The notes under the pieces were generated by a model. The model saw only the letters and a program-made list of their open reading frames with translations. It had not been told where the DNA came from and searched no databases. A program made the position numbers and the translations under genes. Source: Symsagittifera roscoffensis (taxonomy: Eukaryota; Xenacoelomorpha; Acoela; Convolutidae). From it: a stretch of 64,000 nucleotides of DNA. Each line of letters begins with the position of its first letter. Within the stretch, counting starts at the first letter, position 1. Of the stretch, positions 34,801 through 46,800 are shown in pieces. Where the stretch lies: the NCBI RefSeq assembly GCF_963678635.1, contig NC_087071.1, forward strand, positions 42,360,153-42,424,152, written 5' to 3'.

Positions 34801-37800
34801 TTGAATGAATTTGAATTATTTATCTCACTCAAGTGAGTTTTTTCTCGTTTTAATTATTTCTCTTTATTTGTATTTTTTGGTATTACTTTATCGTTAGTTT
34901 ATGTTCCGAGGCTGTGATTATTCAGGAGGTATTATATATGCTTAGTTTTTATGCCCTCGAGTTGATAATATAATTCAAATTTTTAATGGTCGCATAAATA
35001 ATTTTTGGATTGTGATCATTCTTTGGTTTTTCGTCCTATTTTATTATTTTAGAGATGAGCATATTAAGTTTATGTTTAACTTAGAAAACTGTTATGTATA
35101 ATCAAAGAAGGGTGAGGATAATATTAATTTGATTCATATTTTTTCTTTCAGTGCTCCGAGTGAGATGGAGAGACTGGCCACTGAAGATGTCCTCATTCCC
35201 AAAGGGGGTTACCAGAGACCCAAAATGGCACCCATAGTAGACGAGGAGGGAGAGGGAGGGGAGGCTACCGAGGAAGACCAGGAGAATTTCTTCATGACTC
35301 AGGTTGGTCGATAAAATATTGTCACACAAAAAAGTTCACTCATGAGGTGGTTTCAGAAAATGCAGCTTTTACTTTTAGTCTTTCCGCTGAGTTTTAAGTC
35401 AATTTATTGCAGAGATTTAAGTAATTAGTTCTGAAATATGTTATGAATAAGTTTTTTTGGCCAAATAACAGTCTTTTTAGTGTTTCAAGGAGAGCGCGCA
35501 AATTAGTTTAGTCGTCTAAAATGTCAGAATTCTTCAAAATTTTTGAAATCCCTCACCCCGCCGTCACGAAAGTCATAGATCTCTCCGGTATATGATGGTT
35601 CAATCGCAAAAAAAAACAGGTAGTTTGCATATAATATAGTTTGCCTAACTTTTTCCATGATTTACAGACTTTGTTAAGTTCTGTCTGTGAATATCAATAG
35701 AAGATCGTGGTTTAGATAATTCATGAAACCCAAAAAGCAGTAAGTTATTTAGAGATGTCGGATATTCAAATACTAGTGTCTGTACTACTCCTTCTTAGTT
35801 GAAGAAATTGGAAAAACTCTGTTTGCATCTACAGGGATACCTTGAATTTTCTGCTATAGTTCTGTCAACTGATAGCGTAGCGATGAAGTCAGAATTGAAA
35901 TGGTTCATAAGCGAAGTGAATTATCTTATGAATTTTTTTTTTGTGAGCTGCAGCAGTTTTGGACTCAAGAGTTTTTTAGGCATTACAAAGTCAGGGAGGT
36001 ATGAAATGGATGTTTAGATTATTAGGTTGCTACAACAAGATTTCTAGCCTTTGAATATAATTTACAAAAAAAATCGATTTGTCATTTCGCCTAATTTAGT
36101 TTTTAAATGAAAATTTGAATGTGTTTCGGAGGGTGATTTTTTTTCCATAATAGAACTAAAATTTTACATTACCAGATTGACGATGAATATGCAGAAGGTG
36201 GATCGAATCGTTCTCAACAAGGACAGAATGGGGAAAGAGTCACAGGCTCTAAACAGACTGGAGGTTCGAAGAGCTCTAGCAAAAAAGGAGCTTACCGGTT
36301 ATTGTATCAAACTAACGAGGATGAGGAGAAATTTTCACTCAATTTACCTAAAGGTTGGAATTGACTTATTGTTGTTTTAGGACATAACTTCTTTCTGCTT
36401 TTGAATATTTTTTCTAAATATTTACTTGCATTAACTTAAACAGAGCGAAAAATATTTCAAATCTAAAATCTAATTTTTAGGAATAATACTTTAGTAATTT
36501 TTGCTCTTTTCCAGTGAAACCTTCTTTGCTTTCGATGCTCAGTTATGTTTTAATTTTTGCTGGTATTTGAAAAAAGTTTCACTGGCATTGAAACAATTGT
36601 TAAAGAATTATTTGAATATGTTTGCTATGTTTAATCGTTTGTTTCAGACGTGCAGAGCAATGTGAAGGCGTTGAAGTATGCTCTGAAACACCCAGTGTCC
36701 TTCAGTGATGCGCCTGCTTCCCATGAGAGGATCATGCATCTATACCAGCCAGACAAATACAAGGTGGGTCGTATTGACGGATTTTTTTTCGGGCTTAGTA
36801 TTAGTTTTCGACACTGGCGAAGTGGAGTTCCGCACCACTTGTGATACGGCCTTAACATATCCTGAAGTCGATCTGCCAGAAAATGAGACAAAATCCTCTA
36901 AATAGGAAACTTAGCTAGCAAAAACAATATGAAAACTTAAATCTGCCAAAATTTTCATGCGTCGAGCTCGATTTGTCTAGTACGAAAGTCAGTTTACAAA
37001 AAAAAGTATTTCGATTATTACAAATACACGCTAACAGAGAATACAAAGCTTATAGTGCCTGGGCAGCCAAAATATTACAATAAAAACTTGAGCGTTACCG
37101 TGGTGTAAAATTTTGAGTGACGTGGTGGAGGGGGAGGGTTCTCATGCTTGAAGGACCGAATGCTTGAAAAATTTCAGCCAATCAAAATCTCTAAGCGTTT
37201 CTATTGGCTAAATGCCTTTCTCACAAAATCGAAGTCAAAATTAACAGAAAACGTATTAAATCAGTGGAAAGTAATCAAAAACATTACAATTTGCGGATTA
37301 CAACCGCAATACTTTTCAGATAATTATCAAGATTAATGAGGTCAAAATCATCAGAATTTTTTAGTCATGAAAACTCATCTGCTTATTATTTAATCGGTCA
37401 ATATTAACACGAATGGCCTGGATTTATTTTCTTACTTTGAAATTTTTGCGATTTACTTTGGGATTTTGAATACTCAATTTTGATTGGCTGAAAGTAAGCT
37501 GAAATTAATTTCAAGCATTCGGTCCTTCAAGCATAAGGGACGCCACCGTGGTGGAGCATAAACACACACAGTCTAATTTGCTCTTCAGAGAACACAAATG
37601 AGGTATTTAAGCCGAGGTTTTATAAGCCGAAATCGTTTAAGTCGGTTGAACCTTTAAGCGAATATAAAAATGAAATTCAACAAAATTGGAGTTGTTATAT
37701 TTATAACTATGACAAAAGAACAAATTCGAATAGATTGGGATTATTTAATTATTCTATTGCCCGCTGGTTGATCAAATAGCAGAATTGACAAAACAGCCGA

Positions 37801-39716
37801 CAAAACGATTCAGTTAGTTTTCTTGAACAATCTAATTGCAAGAAAACAATATGCATTAATTTAATGATGCTTGCTAATCGCAAGCGTAATTCAACGTTTC
37901 AAATTGTTTGATATAGAATAATTTTATCTAGTATCTCAAAAGGAGCATAAAACCTCGAATGTCGAACAAAGACTAATATAGGCCATAATGTTTTGTTTTA
38001 TTTTTCCGGGAAAAAGTCTTTAAATTATTCACGCTCAAATTAGATTATAGCGGTTTTACTTCTGATTAACAGTCGATGAACGTAGTTCAGACATTTATAC
38101 AGTTGGCGTTGATTCTCTTCGGGAAAAGTCTTAACAATTTTTTCAGGCTTAAATTTAATTTTTCGCGGCTTGATTTAGTTTTTTTTTCAAGATCAGCTCA
38201 TTTATTTTGCTACAAGAAAGGCAAATTCCACTATAGCAGCGAAAGTTTAAAAGATCACGAAAAACGTGATGCATATCTAATTTCGGAAACTGAATTTTTT
38301 ATCCGATTTTCCAGCAAAATTAAAAATTTACCGTTTGGTTGTTTTCTCAATCTAGGACTATTTTTAGCTAAAAAGTGTCAATTATAATTATTTCTGGAAA
38401 ATCAAAGAGCTTTAATGTCATCTTTTTTTGAAATATCGAGATTTTTTCATAAAAAAAGTCAGCTTTTTTTTTCTGTTTACTTGCGTTCATTGATTCTTTC
38501 TGTTGGCTGTATTCTTTTTAAATTCATATTTTTTTTTTTAAAAATGAAAGAAAAACAAAAGTGAAAACTTCTTGTTTCAAAAAGGGATTTCAACTTTCAG
38601 ATTTTCCAACTTGAAAAGTGATTGATTTAAAGCAGCGGAATTTTTGTTTTTGATTTTTTAGTGGAATGAAATTTGAGTCAGTTTTATGATAAAAGATACT
38701 TGCAATTCAAAGAGCTTTGAGGTGCGAAAATTGTTGATTGGCATTTGGTTTTAGAATTGAGTTTACTATGTACTTCGCTGCGAAGTTTTTATTCGCAGCA
38801 AAATAAAAAACGAATTTTGTTCCAGTTTCATGAAATTGGAATAGTTTTTATCGAAAAGTGTCCGCCGTAATTTTTTCTCCATCTTTAAGGAACGGTCAAA
38901 TTTGTGAAGCTCCAAAAAAATAGAAAATTGTTAATCAGTAGTTTGCTGGTTTGTTTGAGTTCATTAACCTTTCTCTTTCTCCCTGTTTACTGTTTTTTTC
39001 CCATTTACAGAGGCCCTCTAAGCCGAAGAAAGTGCAACAGTCGAAGGCTGATTTGTTTTACGACACTCTTTCTGACCTGAAACACAGAGTGGCATACGTG
39101 GAAACTAACTTGGAAAAGGCTTTAGTCGAGACAACCAACGACTCCAGGAGGGCGAAAGAAGTTAACACACTTGTGAAAGAGGTCAGTTTCGAAATTGGGT
39201 CCAAGTCTGATAATTGGGTCCCTGAAAAAAGCAGTTATTAAATATGGGTCAAGCGATTTTGGGAGAAACTTTAAAAACTACATGCACGCAAGTGCTCACC
39301 CTGTTTCTATAAATTTGAAGCACGAAAGTATTTCTTGGACCTATCTAAGGTTTAGCGACCCAACTATCATACTTCTACAAGTAATTGAATCGACTCTGTT
39401 GAAATGAGGTAAATTTATTGGATGACAGTGGTATCAAAGCTAGGAATATGATATACTGAGGCTAACAAAGAATTGAAATTGGACTGAGCTGGGGACATTT
39501 TATGAAATTTTAATGATATTGAATGTCTTGTTCATGCTGTTTGACTCTATATTTGCACTAATAAAATCTAGTTTTGCACTTAATAAGACGGACGGTTAGG
39601 GTCCGCACTAGTAATGATCTAGTTTGGTCTTGACAACTTTTTTGAATTTCGAAGTTTCATTTTAGATCCAACAAAACTACAAGAACTCGTCTGGCAGCAA
39701 AGCGGTGAAATTATAG
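22803..39716 (+). CDS. XRRA1: X-ray radiation resistance-associated protein 1 (XRRA1) homologue, leucine-rich repeat protein, complete
   Basis: Sixteen coding exons join in consistent phase to about 872 residues: 22803-22979, 23121-23219, 24255-24419, 24731-24802, 25102-25174, 25602-25842, 26111-26702, 27708-27859, 28474-28555, 29569-29733, 34484-34617, 35152-35302, 36176-36353, 36648-36763, 39011-39181, 39666-39716. All introns are GT-AG. Human XRRA1 is similar in length (about 790). Matching landmarks are ENVIYINAAETLLPFE, ELLDLSYNNLSPED, LKALYLTGNELTYLPE, LEVLHLDDN, EPPLLNRYLTNRLGI, FFMTQ and VKALKYALKHPVSF. Leucine-rich repeats span exons 5-8, interrupted by an acidic serine-rich insert in exon 7. 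The C-terminal exons carry a low-complexity linker and a probable coiled coil (exon 15). Exon 2 (33 residues) is the least certain. The family's biochemical role is poorly defined. Confidence 0.86.
23475..23504. repeat. Short perfect inverted repeat in XRRA1 intron 2
   Basis: GTGCTAAACCA and TGGTTTAGCAC are exact reverse complements around an 8-base AT loop. A third partial copy (ATATGGTTTCG) follows. It could form a small hairpin; no function is inferred. Confidence 0.7.
24441..24476. repeat. C-run plus CA microsatellite in XRRA1 intron 3
   Basis: Fifteen consecutive C residues are followed by a CA-rich stretch, only 21 bases after the exon 3 donor. Such a run is prone to length variation and sequencing error. 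Confidence 0.9.
25242..25314. repeat. 22-bp tandem repeat, 3.3 copies
   Basis: The unit RCATCACCGACGAAACTTTT plus AA repeats at 25242, 25264 and 25286, with a partial copy at 25308-25314. It abuts the large hairpin at 25315. Confidence 0.9.
25315..25419. repeat. 105-nt imperfect inverted repeat (hairpin) in XRRA1 intron 5
   Basis: The left arm (TAGAGGGCTTGAGAATTAGT onward) pairs with the right arm, whose reverse complement begins TAGACGGCTTCAGAATTAGT. About 45 bp pair with a handful of mismatches around a short AT loop. The motif TTAAGTATCA occurs again at about 25457. Candidates are a miniature foldback element or a small-RNA precursor. Confidence 0.8.
27847..28200. repeat. Diverged ~180-bp tandem duplication covering the exon 8 donor of XRRA1
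   Basis: CACTCAAACGGTAAAC...TTAGTTGATTAGATAC at 27850 is repeated as CACTCAAACGGTGAAT...TGAGTCGATTAGAAAT at 28030, and the following sequence remains loosely alignable. The second copy carries a decoy 5' splice site in the intron. Confidence 0.6.
28623..29494. repeat. Segment A, first copy (XRRA1 intron 9)
   Basis: Starts TGAAAAATAAATTGCTTCC and ends at TTTATGAAGAA. It is nearly identical to 30387-31260 and 31596-32478. It contains TAATCGGGTACTAGACTTTTTCCCG (28698-28722) and GTGGTGCGATGCTCAGCTTCGCA (about 29232), both modules of the dispersed repeat family. A 94-codon open frame within it (28981-29265) is broken in the third copy and is not regarded as a gene. Confidence 0.88.
30052..32810. 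repeat. Segments B-A-B-A-B, 1.2-kb tandem duplication in XRRA1 intron 10
   Basis: B copies are 30052-30386, 31261-31595 and 32479-32810. A copies are 30387-31260 and 31596-32478. The A+B period is 1209 bp. At the left edge, A (28623-29494) and B (30052-30386) are separated by 557 bp that contain XRRA1 exon 10 (29569-29733). The tandem copies join A directly to B and so lack that exon. Copies are nearly identical, indicating recent amplification. Confidence 0.9.
32811..34483. other. Remainder of XRRA1 intron 10, no further gene seen
   Basis: AT-rich intronic sequence. A stretch near 33621-33690 (GGAACATTCTATGCTACTCGCAC) resembles CGAAACATTCTGTGCTACTTGCAC at 43350 in the ADCK5 array, so it is probably another dispersed-repeat piece. 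Confidence 0.45.
37141..37538. mobile_element. MITE-like element with terminal inverted repeats
   Basis: The left end ATGCTTGAAGGACCGAATGC (37144 onward) is matched by the exact reverse complement at the right end (to 37534). Pairing continues inward through TTGAAA and, after a gap, TTTCAGCCAATCAAAAT. The element is about 390 bp, has no coding capacity and lies in XRRA1 intron 14. No clear target-site duplication was found. The size and termini fit a miniature inverted-repeat transposable element. Confidence 0.78.
37539..39010. other. Rest of XRRA1 intron 14, no gene seen
   Basis: AT-rich DNA. The frame at 38076-38387 has no recognised similarity and unusual composition (F/K/L-rich), as expected for random AT-rich sequence. 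Confidence 0.45.
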
Positions 39717-39865
39717 ATGTGATGGAGTAAAAGAGAGAAGCACTTCCGCATAGAGATCTATCTACTTACTTAGTTAAATTGTCAATTGTACATTTGTAAA
39801 AAGAATCCAGATTGTATATTACTTGAAATCAAATTCAAATTTATCAAGATCACTTTTTATTGTTG

Positions 39866-39871
39866 AATAAA
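39866..39871 (+). terminator. Poly(A) signal of XRRA1
   Basis: AATAAA, 150 bp after the stop codon at 39714-39716, followed by a T/GT-rich stretch. Confidence 0.7.
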
Positions 39872-42149
39872 ATCTGTTCATTTTGTATTTCTCTCTACAC
39901 TAAATGAATGACATGGTTTTTGTGCTCATAATCAGAGATCGGGAAGAAAATAATTTTTCGGTAGCTAAAAGTACTTACTTTTTGGTGGCCTAAAAAGTAA
40001 AAAGAACACCATTTAGTCTTATCATCGCATGAATCAACTTTTGCACGCTTGCCATCTGTATTTTCTGACAGTATTTTCTGAGTTTTTGCTTCAAAATACT
40101 GGACAGTCTGAAAGTTATCCGCGCATGATGGAATTCGGCAGGATTTTTATCACAATTAATTTATTGGTTTTTTTCTGTTTTTCTGCTTTTTTCAGGACAA
40201 GTTAAAGCAAAACTATGTATTTTTGCTTTTTTCAAGGAAGAGCGATTTTTTCATCGATTTTTTTTTCATAAGTATTTACTTTTTGTCCGCACTCTGCTGA
40301 TAAGGCGCAATGGGTTAGGCTGCTGCTGTCGAGAGTAACTTTCGAAAAATTTCTGCCACCTAAGCTTGGTAAGAATGTTCTGGTAAGCTAAACATTCTGA
40401 ATCAGAAATGTTGTAGAATTTTTAATGATAACGCTTCAGACAAGACCAACTCGATTTAAGTTTGATGCTAGACCTACACGTTTTTTTTCTAATGGCAAGT
40501 TGTCTTTTCTAAGACGAGTGCACTAAAATCAAGAAGCCTATCTATTATGAATAGTATTTTTCATTTATAAGACGAGCCTGCTAAAAACAACAACATTCCC
40601 TCTTTCGTTAAATCGCATTAATTGAGCTAAAGAGCTCCGTAATTTATTAAAACAAGCTTTCGAAAGACATGTGAACACTGAAATTGAATTTACGCGTTTT
40701 TGCTTGAAGGTTGATTTGAAGCTCTTAGGAACATACATAGGTACTTTATTCTTTCAAAGGTTTTGATTTTTTAAGGGAAGTTTGTTTACGATCAAATTTG
40801 ATTATTCACGGTTCGACTTATGATTAAGTTCAATTTGTTTGTTATGTTAATTACAGGCAAACTGAAAAAATGCCTCAAAAATGCGAATGACTTCTAATTT
40901 CAAAAATGGACTTCATTTTTCTGAATTCGCAGCGAATTGAAAAATTTACTTTCAAAAATGGACTTCCTTTTTCTGAATTCGCAGCGAAATGAGAAATTTA
41001 CTTGTTGATGCAATTTTCTCTAAATTAATGAAAGTTAACGAAACAATTGTCGCTAATTTAACAAAACAATTGTCAATCATTAACAGTATTCAAAATTCAA
41101 AGAGCTTTAACCTGACATTTTTTTCTTAGGAATTCGAAAGTTGAATAGCGTTCAAAAAATTTAAATCTACTTTTTTTTCGGTTTTCTTGTGCTTTTCCAA
41201 CAGTCTATTGGCTATGTTTATTATTTCAAGGCAAAATTGTAGTTAATTTTAAAAAATTCGGTCCTTATGTTGTATGCTAGTTAAACGTCATATTTTGAGT
41301 ACAAAAAAGTTGAATTTAAGGCAATATTTTCGTTAAGTTCAATTTTTTTGTGGTCCGAATGTTTTCTGCTACTTAAACGCCAGGTTTCGAGTATGAAAGT
41401 TGAAAACTGCAAGTATGCGACGAAGTTAAAAGTTAAACTTGCGGGTGAAACAGTATAACTAGAACTATTTCGCCAGGAACCATAGTCCAGGATATTTCGC
41501 AAATTGATTAGAAAAACTCTGGTAATACAATTTGTTGTGTTTTAAAATGCATGATACTGCAGTCCCATACCCATCAAAAGCTGACAATTTGAATAGAATT
41601 TTAAATAGATATTCCAACTTAATTTTTTTTTTGTACAGAAAATATTTTTTTCTTATGTAACATTAGAAATATACAGTTTTCTTTAAAGAATAATCAAAAT
41701 CAGCTCACTGCTCAACTGCAACGAAATAATTTAAACTAATAAAAAAGAAAATCATGTACGGCAGAGTTTTTGTTGTGGCTGATCAAAATTTATGAATTTT
41801 GAATCTGAAAAAACTCATCAGATCGAACTATGTTAAATGTTTACCTGCTGACCAATGTTCTATCATTTAGACAAAGGGCAAGAGTCGTGAACTCGTTTGC
41901 AGCTAATCCTATCAAGCAAGCTGTACAGCATAACTATATTCTCTTTCCGACTTTCGAAGAAAGTGAGGAATATATATGCACGGGGTGGTTTTTTTTCAAC
42001 TCAGACAGTTTTCAAAGGAACTTTTTTCTCGGAGGAATGATCCATGATTCTTCGTGGGCTATGCTGAGTTCGCAAATACCATATTAAGCTGATACGATTT
42101 CAGCTAAACTGCTCGTTTTATACTTTGATGCTGAAACTGTAACGCACAT
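39872..42149. other. Intergenic DNA between XRRA1 and the ADCK5 array
   Basis: No gene was recognised. It includes two direct copies of a 52-bp unit at 40898-40949 and 40950-41001 (TTTCAAAAATGGACTTC...CTGAATTCGCAGCGAA). Sequence becomes repetitive again from about 42150. Confidence 0.5.
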
Positions 42150-42830
42150 TGATTACGCAAGTCGAATTATCCCGTACTAAAAATCGCTCCAACATGAATG
42201 GAGGCAAGTTATTTGGTCTTATTAATTCCATACACGACTCAATTTTTAACTCAAATTTTGATATTATCAGGTAATAATTCACAGTTCATCATTTCTTTTT
42301 CAACCAAAACCTATTCAGGGCTAGATGAAAGGCAGTCGGATCAATCAAGGTTTTGCCCTGAAACGAGTAGTCCTGTTTGTTTTTAGAGGGAAATGCAAAA
42401 AATGTTCAGGTTTCATTCTAAAAAGGTTTTCCGAAATACTGTTTCTTTAAGGTCGTCTGAAACATCGAAAATATAATCATCCTTGATGACGCGTGTCGAA
42501 TTATCCTGCACTACAAATTGCTTCAATATGAATTGAAACAAATTAATTGTTCTAATTATTTCCATACACGACTCGTTTTTTAACACTTGAAATTAGATAT
42601 TATCAGCTTATAGTTCATAGTTTGTCAGTATTTCATTAACCAAAAAATATTCGGGACAAATTGAAGGACAGTCAAAAGGTTCAGGGCTTTGCCCTGAATC
42701 ATGCAGTCTTGTTTATTTGCTTAGGACGATGCAAAAAAAATGTTGAGGTATATTCTAAAAAGTTTTTCAGAAGTACTATTATATGGTAGTCTGAAACATC
42801 TAAATTATAATTTTTCGAGGACCTACATTT
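42150..42830. repeat. Diverged ~333-bp tandem pair at the left end of the ADCK5 array
   Basis: GTCGAATTATCCCGTACTA near 42162 and GTCGAATTATCCTGCACTA near 42495 start two alignable copies. Both contain CCATACACGACTC, an AACCAAAA.CTATTC-like stretch, a GGACAGTC or GGCAGTCGG block and GCCCTGAA. The second copy, and the end of the first, are inside the 5.1-kb unit. Confidence 0.65.
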
Positions 42831-43481
42831 TAACCACACCATAAATTTTAAGAGCTGGTGTGTGTATCAGAAATACACGTCGATCGAAGATGAATGAAAT
42901 GTCAATTTAAGGCCCGTGCATCGTGAATCGGGTTCCAAAAATATTATTTTACAAAAGTTTGTAATTTGTTGCAGAATCGAGAAACGTTTTGTTATTTAGA
43001 CCAATCTACTGCTAGATTGATCATTAGCGTTTTTAGAAGGGGATCGGTGGTGGCATGTGCTCGACACCATTACCACCCCTCGGCGTCTTTTTTTTTAGAT
43101 TACAACTCTCTGATTTCAAATGCTCCTTTGTCGCCAATACGCACTAAATTTGAGAGGTGAACGCCCGCCAAAAAATGCGATTTTTGGTTGAAATATTCCA
43201 AAATGCCCAAAATATTGATTTTGTATGTTTTTACGCACAAACTCGCCTGCGGTGCAGAATTTTCTAGGTGAGCTCGAAATTTTTTGAAAATCCGAAATTG
43301 ACGAAACAAACAATTTCTTTTAGTTTTTTTGCAGCTTTCCTGTGTGCGAAACATTCTGTGCTACTTGCACGGCTCCCGACTGTCGTTGTTGCTCTTATAA
43401 GGTAATTCTGATCCTCGTTCTAAAAACTCAGTACAAATCTTTTACCTCTTAAATCACCCGTTTTCAGATTGATTGACTAAA

Positions 43482-45914
43482 ATGACGAGTCTGCATCTCT
43501 TTGGTGGGTCCAAACTGCGTTTTCTGATCTACACTTCATTTTTCTCGGGCACTGTAGTGTATTACGGGGCCTTGAACAAACAGCAGAAAAGAAAATTCCA
43601 TACCAACAAAGCTGGTATTGGACGATTTTTGCTGCTGTCTTTTGGTGGGATGACAATTAAGAGGGATTATAGAAAGAAGTAAGGTCACACAAGAAATGTT
43701 CTTTTGAATGAAGTTTCATAATAATTTTTCAATCATTCATTGAAACCTAGGCCATAAAATGTATTTTTAAAAGTATGACAATTAAATTTGAAAACGCAAA
43801 GGGCGATCAAAAATTGAATTTTTCTTTGAATCAAAAATAATTTTTGTGCGATCAAAAACTTAATTTTTGATTAATTTAAGTTGGAATGAAGAAACTGGCC
43901 CAAAAATTGGAAATATTGAAGTTGAAACGCTGAGTGGTGAATTGACGTTAGGTGTAAAGTCATGATATCAAATTTTAGGACGATCTGGGTTAGGAACCTC
44001 GAATTTCACTTAGATCGAAAGGACTTCCATGAAAGAAAAAAGAAACATTTTATATCGTTCAAAATAGTTACCCAAATTAAAACAGGTAGTTTTTTTTTCA
44101 AAAATGAATTTTCAATGACGTTAATAGTATTTGTTTTCTAACGAAATTGCAATCGTTCTAGCCACAATCTATTGCATTTTCATAAGGTGAGGTTGACCGT
44201 TTTTTTCAGTGTGATTAAACTGTCAGAAGGAACAGAAGCCTACAACTTAGAACTGGAAAAATTCCACGAGCGCACAGCAGATTTGATTTACAAAGCAGGT
44301 ATGTTATGAATGGCAATATAAAGATACAATTAGAGTTAATTTTCCCGTTAAATATCCCACTTGTGAAATTTTAAATGATGATGTCTAAAAATCGTTAATA
44401 CGGCAATTTGCATAGAGACCATCAGAATTGGTATTTCAGTGAATAAATCAATTTTGTCGACCTTTGAATGGGTTCAATTTTCAATTTTTATTGGGTTCCT
44501 TGGGAAGCTGGTGAGCGGAAATTACTCTTTATTCCCCGGAAAAAAGACAGAAAACTAACTGAAAGAGTCATGTGGTCCGTTGTCAAAAAAACGGCTTAAT
44601 GTTCATAAGTAGTTTCGAGCTAATGGTCGAAATACGCCAACAAAAGAACTGGTTGATCCGATGAAGTGGTTGATCCGATCTAAGAACAGGTTCTTCAAAA
44701 TGTTTGGTACCTTTCGCTAATTTAGTTTCCGGAAAGACGTTGAAAAGTTGTTTGGTGAAAATTGACCTTCTTTCGGTTAGAAAAACGAGAAAGAAGTGCC
44801 TAATAGGCTGTTTTTTTTTCATCTTCTTTTTTCCATTGATGTATTTAATGAAATTGCGTTAATCGGGGAAAAAACGCAAAGAGATGAAAGATAGTGGTAT
44901 GCTCTTCAGGGTCTTTTCAAAAGACATTTTCATATGTTAATTTATATGTTTTTCGATATTATATAAAGGTTTTTGGAATGATTTTTTTGCAGCTCTTCAA
45001 AATAAAGGTCTATACATCAAATTGGGCCAAGCAGTGGCTTCTATGAATCATGTCTTCCCACCAGTTTACGTAGAAAAACTATCTCAGCTGAATGATATGG
45101 CTTTGGTATCAAAAGAAGACGACCTAGATCAGGTATCTTTTGAAATCCTTTATTCGATAAATGCGACACTTCCATAATAGTATTTCAAATCTAGAAGAGA
45201 GTTTGCTTGTTCTACTTTCATTTTGGCGCAAATGTATTTCTATTAACAGACATATATATTTGAGCTCAAAATAATCAAAAGACAACTGATTGTTAATTGA
45301 ATTGAGCATCCTAAACCGGTTTCAAATTTGTCATGGGTTATGTTTTAGAATTAATTTTGTAACAAGGGAGTCGAATCATTTAGGATTTGAATGAAATCTG
45401 GCCTCTTGCAAGAATTTAAAGTCCACCTCTTTTTAAATAATTGATGCCTTAAACATGTCCTAATTTGTTTATTCTGTCGAAAATTATATTATCGAGAACT
45501 TGTTGGAATAGTTCCTTGTTTAAAAAGCTGAAACATCTAATTGGCTGATGCTAATACGAATTATAAACCAGATAATATCTTTTGACTGTGTTTTTTTTTT
45601 CGGATTTAAAACTTGCAGAAAACGAAGGCGGTTTTAAACAATCGAAAATGCAACGGAAAAATTTAATAACACCAGGATTAACATAGCTTAATCGTATACG
45701 TTTTAAAACATGGGTAACTATATCTGGAAGCAGTTTGCTGATTAGATGTTCATGGAAGACTTCAACCAAAGTCTGAACCAGATGTTCATCGAGTTCAAAC
45801 GGGAGCCAATAGCATCTGCCAGCATAGCTGAAGTATTCGAGGGTAGATTGAGAGACAGTGGGGAGAAAGTAGCTGTGAAGATGCAGTTCATTGATTTACA
45901 AGACAGATTTGCGG
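43482..45914 (+). CDS. ADCK5-type UbiB kinase, N-lobe only, array unit 1
   Basis: Four exons, 43482-43678, 44210-44298, 44993-45132 and 45746-45914, join in frame to 198 codons plus one base. The start ATG lies 14 bases after a TTTTCAG acceptor ending at 43467. The product has a hydrophobic N-terminal segment (LRFLIYTSFFSGTVVYY, probable mitochondrial inner-membrane anchor), the UbiB-diagnostic KxGQ motif (GLYIKLGQ), the alanine-rich loop (IASASIAEVF) and the beta-3 lysine (VAVKMQFIDLQDRF). This fits ADCK5 better than ADCK1. Exons for the catalytic C-lobe are absent before the next unit. The last exon ends in a good donor (GGTAAAT); if unspliced the frame stops at 45926-45928. The exon 4 acceptor (GCTGATTAG) has almost no pyrimidine tract. 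Confidence 0.75.
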
Positions 45915-46159
45915 GTAAATATACGTAGAGGTCAACAGATTTCGTGCTAAAAAATTTATAGGTAACAGATCTACTGGTAAAAACGATAAAGTTTAATATA
46001 TTCGAAAAACAGAACAGCTAATCATCATAATTGGGAGACTTATTGATTTTTAGGGTCTCACACACTAGTGAATATGAGTCCATATAACGCCACCGCTTTC
46101 CGTAATGTTTGATACTACAATTTTATTCAAGTGTTCCGACCACTCGGAAATAGACCGCA

Positions 46160-46800
46160 GTCTTTTTTCCACTTGCAAAAGTAAGTGTCTGGTAATCGGG
46201 AACTAAACTTTTTTTCCCGTAAACACCTTTTCTTACAAATTTTCAACTTGCTTTTCTGTTGAATCTTAACAACTTCCAGTTTCGTTTGCACTTGGCGTAG
46301 AGGTAACGCCGCAGCCTTTGCGCCATAAGGCCGTAGTTGGAATTCCGGTCGGCCTTGATTTTTTTTAGTATGAATGGAACAAATTTACTGGTTGCTTGAA
46401 CATCTTCTGCATAAGTGGCTACGTCCTTTTTTTTTACAGTAAAAGGTATGATTCTTACAAAAGTCAATTTTTTAAACCGTTTTTTGAAAATATTTGAGTT
46501 TCTGGGTTCAATCGAAATTACAGGCTGCGTGAGTTTCTTCTGCATGAGCAGCTATGCCCAATTTTTGGATACTGAAACATGTGATTCTCGGAAAAATGAG
46601 TTTTTTTTTTGATTTTTTGACCATGTTTTGGAAGTATTTTGTGTTTTCTCGATAACTATCCTGCCAAATTTGGAATCAAGGGTTAAATTGAAACAACATG
46701 TTGTTGAAAGCCTATCTTAATAAATGGCTGCAACCATTTTTTTTTTAGAAATTTTTTGAAATTTTAACTGTTTTTTTACTTTTCTCCAAAACTAACCTGT
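46160..46800. repeat. Dispersed composite repeat in ADCK5 unit 1
   Basis: Starts with TAATCGGGAACTAAACTTTTTTTCCCG near 46193 and continues into core units at about 46406, 46540 and 46712 (CTGCATAAGTGGCTACGTCC, CTGCATGAGCAGCTATGCCC, TTAATAAATGGCTGCAACC). It lacks the ~780-bp middle present in unit 3. Confidence 0.75.

Noticed and set aside
43100..43354. 84-codon minus-strand open frame, repeated at 48233-48487 and 53365-53619
   Set aside because: It recurs only because the 5.13-kb unit is duplicated. It lies upstream of exon 1 and has no protein-like features, and the region is almost identical in all units so conservation is uninformative.
45551..45769. Minus-strand 72-codon frame opposite ADCK5 exon 4, also in units 2 and 3
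   Set aside because: Its N-terminal part is the antisense of the true exon 4 and its conserved intron; the remainder changes between units with frameshifts.
43482..45914. Array copies as ADCK1 rather than ADCK5
   Set aside because: The stretch VKMQ(F/Y)IDLQDRF and the spacing from the KxGQ motif resemble ADCK5's VQYIDLRDRF rather than ADCK1's corresponding segment, and the downstream copy is clearly ADCK5-like. ADCK1 is not fully excluded.
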